This document shows, piece by piece, positions 15,768 through 16,639 of a stretch of DNA of 16,639 nucleotides. Source of the stretch: Rheinheimera sp. GTDB lineage: Bacteria > Pseudomonadota > Gammaproteobacteria > Enterobacterales > Alteromonadaceae. The position numbers and the translations under genes were made by a program. The notes below the pieces were generated by a model that was given only the letters and a program-made list of their open reading frames with translations, did not search any database and had not been told where the DNA came from. Numbering within the stretch: the first letter of the stretch is position 1; every line of letters begins with the position of its first letter. The stretch is taken from contig NZ_JAIWOI010000329.1 of the NCBI RefSeq assembly GCF_020217005.1, positions 1-16,639 on the forward strand, read 5' to 3'.

Positions 15768-16406
15768 ATGGCATTGATAGAAGAATCTTGTAGCTTAATT
15801 GGGACTTGGATAGAGCCGAAATATGTAATTCCGGCAGCTATGGCATTGCTATCGTCAGGGCTTTTTCCATTTTTTCTTCACAAATATAAAATGACTAGAG
15901 AGCGTGAGGAAAAGTTGTTCGATACTAGAAAAACGGAATACCAAGAATATTTCAAAGTGATGGAAAGAGCTGCTCGGTTGGCGGGACAAGATTATGACAA
16001 ATTCTTATCTGAAACATTGCCTGAAGCTTCATTGCGCCTTTATAAAGAAGAGTCCTCACCTGAATCGTTAGTTAATTATCAAAATACAATGAATGAATTT
16101 ACCAAAGGTATTCAGGAAGGTTTTCAAAAGGCAACTCATGAGTTAGTCGGGTTGCGGATTGTATGCTCAGATACACTGGCTGGGTTACTAGATAAATTTG
16201 AATCATTGTACAAAGATATTCTTTCTCTCCAACCCATGATGTTAAAGGAAATTAGAGAGTCTATGACTCCTGAGTCATTTATGTCTGGTGAGTTTAATTT
16301 CGAAACACCTACCCAAGTAAAAATGGTAGAAATGGGCACTAATTTAGGCTTGCTCAGAGATGCCATTATAAAGCAAATGCGAATAGAGCTTGGTTATAAA
16401 AGTTAA
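15768..16406 (+). CDS. Membrane-anchored coiled-coil protein of unknown function, 212 aa
   Basis: Residues about 17-38 (KYVIPAAMALLSSGLFPFFLHKY) form one hydrophobic segment, followed by a basic/acidic stretch (KMTREREEKLFDTRKTEYQEYFK). The rest is strongly helical and charged, with heptad-like hydrophobic spacing, probably a cytoplasmic coiled coil on an N-terminal anchor. There is no signal peptidase site, cysteine pair or catalytic motif. GGAG lies 3 bases before the ATG. Codon use looks more A/T-rich than in the core genes, consistent with acquired DNA. The ATG is 13 bases after GTTAACT, and the stop TAA lies inside AGTTAAC, the exact complement of that motif, the geometry expected of an integron cassette gene. 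I do not recognise the family. Confidence 0.8.
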   Translation: MALIEESCSLIGTWIEPKYVIPAAMALLSSGLFPFFLHKYKMTREREEKLFDTRKTEYQEYFKVMERAARLAGQDYDKFLSETLPEASLRLYKEESSPESLVNYQNTMNEFTKGIQEGFQKATHELVGLRIVCSDTLAGLLDKFESLYKDILSLQPMMLKEIRESMTPESFMSGEFNFETPTQVKMVEMGTNLGLLRDAIIKQMRIELGYKS

Positions 16407-16639
16407 CAAACAGAGACGGTTTTTCGTCATGGTTTCACCTTAAAAGCGAAGTTACACATACTGAGAGCGTGAATGTCTGCAATTGTTCAAAGCGTAGATC
16501 GGTTCTGTGCCAAAAGCGGAAATTTACTGAGATTCGACTAGATCGGCGCTTTTCACTGAAAGCAGACAATCCTGCCAAAACTAAAGCTGAGCTCTCGAAA
16601 ATTTCGAGACTTCAATACATCGTTAAAACGTAAAAAAGC
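16407..16639. other. Non-coding tail with several inverted repeats
   Basis: No supported gene. Inverted pairs include CAGAGAC/GTCTG (near 16410 and 16475), GTCTGC/GCAGAC (near 16475 and 16562), AAAAGCG/CGCTTTT (16512-16518 and 16547-16553), and a near-perfect palindrome TCTCGAAA-A-TTTCGAGA (16593-16609). Some may belong to a recombination site after the 212-aa gene, but no good closing core site is found. Confidence 0.4.

Noticed and set aside
14213..16639. CRISPR array or transposase gene in the accessory end
   Set aside because: No regularly spaced direct repeats and no DDE or recombinase motifs in any frame; the repeats present are inverted or irregular.

Overview
The window looks like chromosomal DNA of a marine or freshwater gammaproteobacterium of the Alteromonadales/Chromatiaceae type; Rheinheimera or Alishewanella is my best guess. 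This rests on protein character and gene order only, since no search was run. The order hslR-hslO-pckA-envZ-ompR-greB-tex matches the block known from E. coli and relatives. Two things are added to it here: an aldehyde dehydrogenase between greB and tex, and a small lipoprotein between greB and ompR.

Left part (1-4200). The 3' portion of a large M14-type zinc carboxypeptidase gene enters from the left edge. A 235-bp MITE-like element with 20-bp terminal inverted repeats and a TTAG target duplication follows it, and supplies the stop codon of the convergent comF gene. bioH diverges from comF. Next come a small protein resembling the C-terminal segment of flagellar rod/hook proteins and, 9 bp later, a SprA-like protein with an HEXXH zinc motif.

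Core part (4200-13850). On the minus strand are tex and a greB-aldehyde dehydrogenase pair. On the plus strand are a small lipoprotein and the osmosensing pair ompR-envZ, where envZ starts immediately after the ompR stop. pckA and hslO follow on the minus strand. Clear intrinsic terminators separate the convergent or unrelated units.

Right part (13850-16639). This is an accessory junction. The hslR copy next to hslO has lost its 5' end just before a conserved Ala/Cys-Arg-Phe-Tyr-Lys segment. Beyond the break are nested inverted repeats and four GGATACA motifs, then a complete second hslR about 82% identical in protein. The simplest reading is that an integrating element interrupted hslR and carries its own replacement. 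Farther right the DNA is gene-poor and rich in hairpins: a 14-bp perfect inverted repeat around a 68-nt centre, a tRNA 3'-half-like sequence ending in CCA, one possible small membrane protein, and a 212-aa membrane-anchored coiled-coil protein of unknown function. Simple core-site matches around these last genes suggest, but do not prove, integron gene-cassette organisation. No integrase, transposase or CRISPR array is visible.
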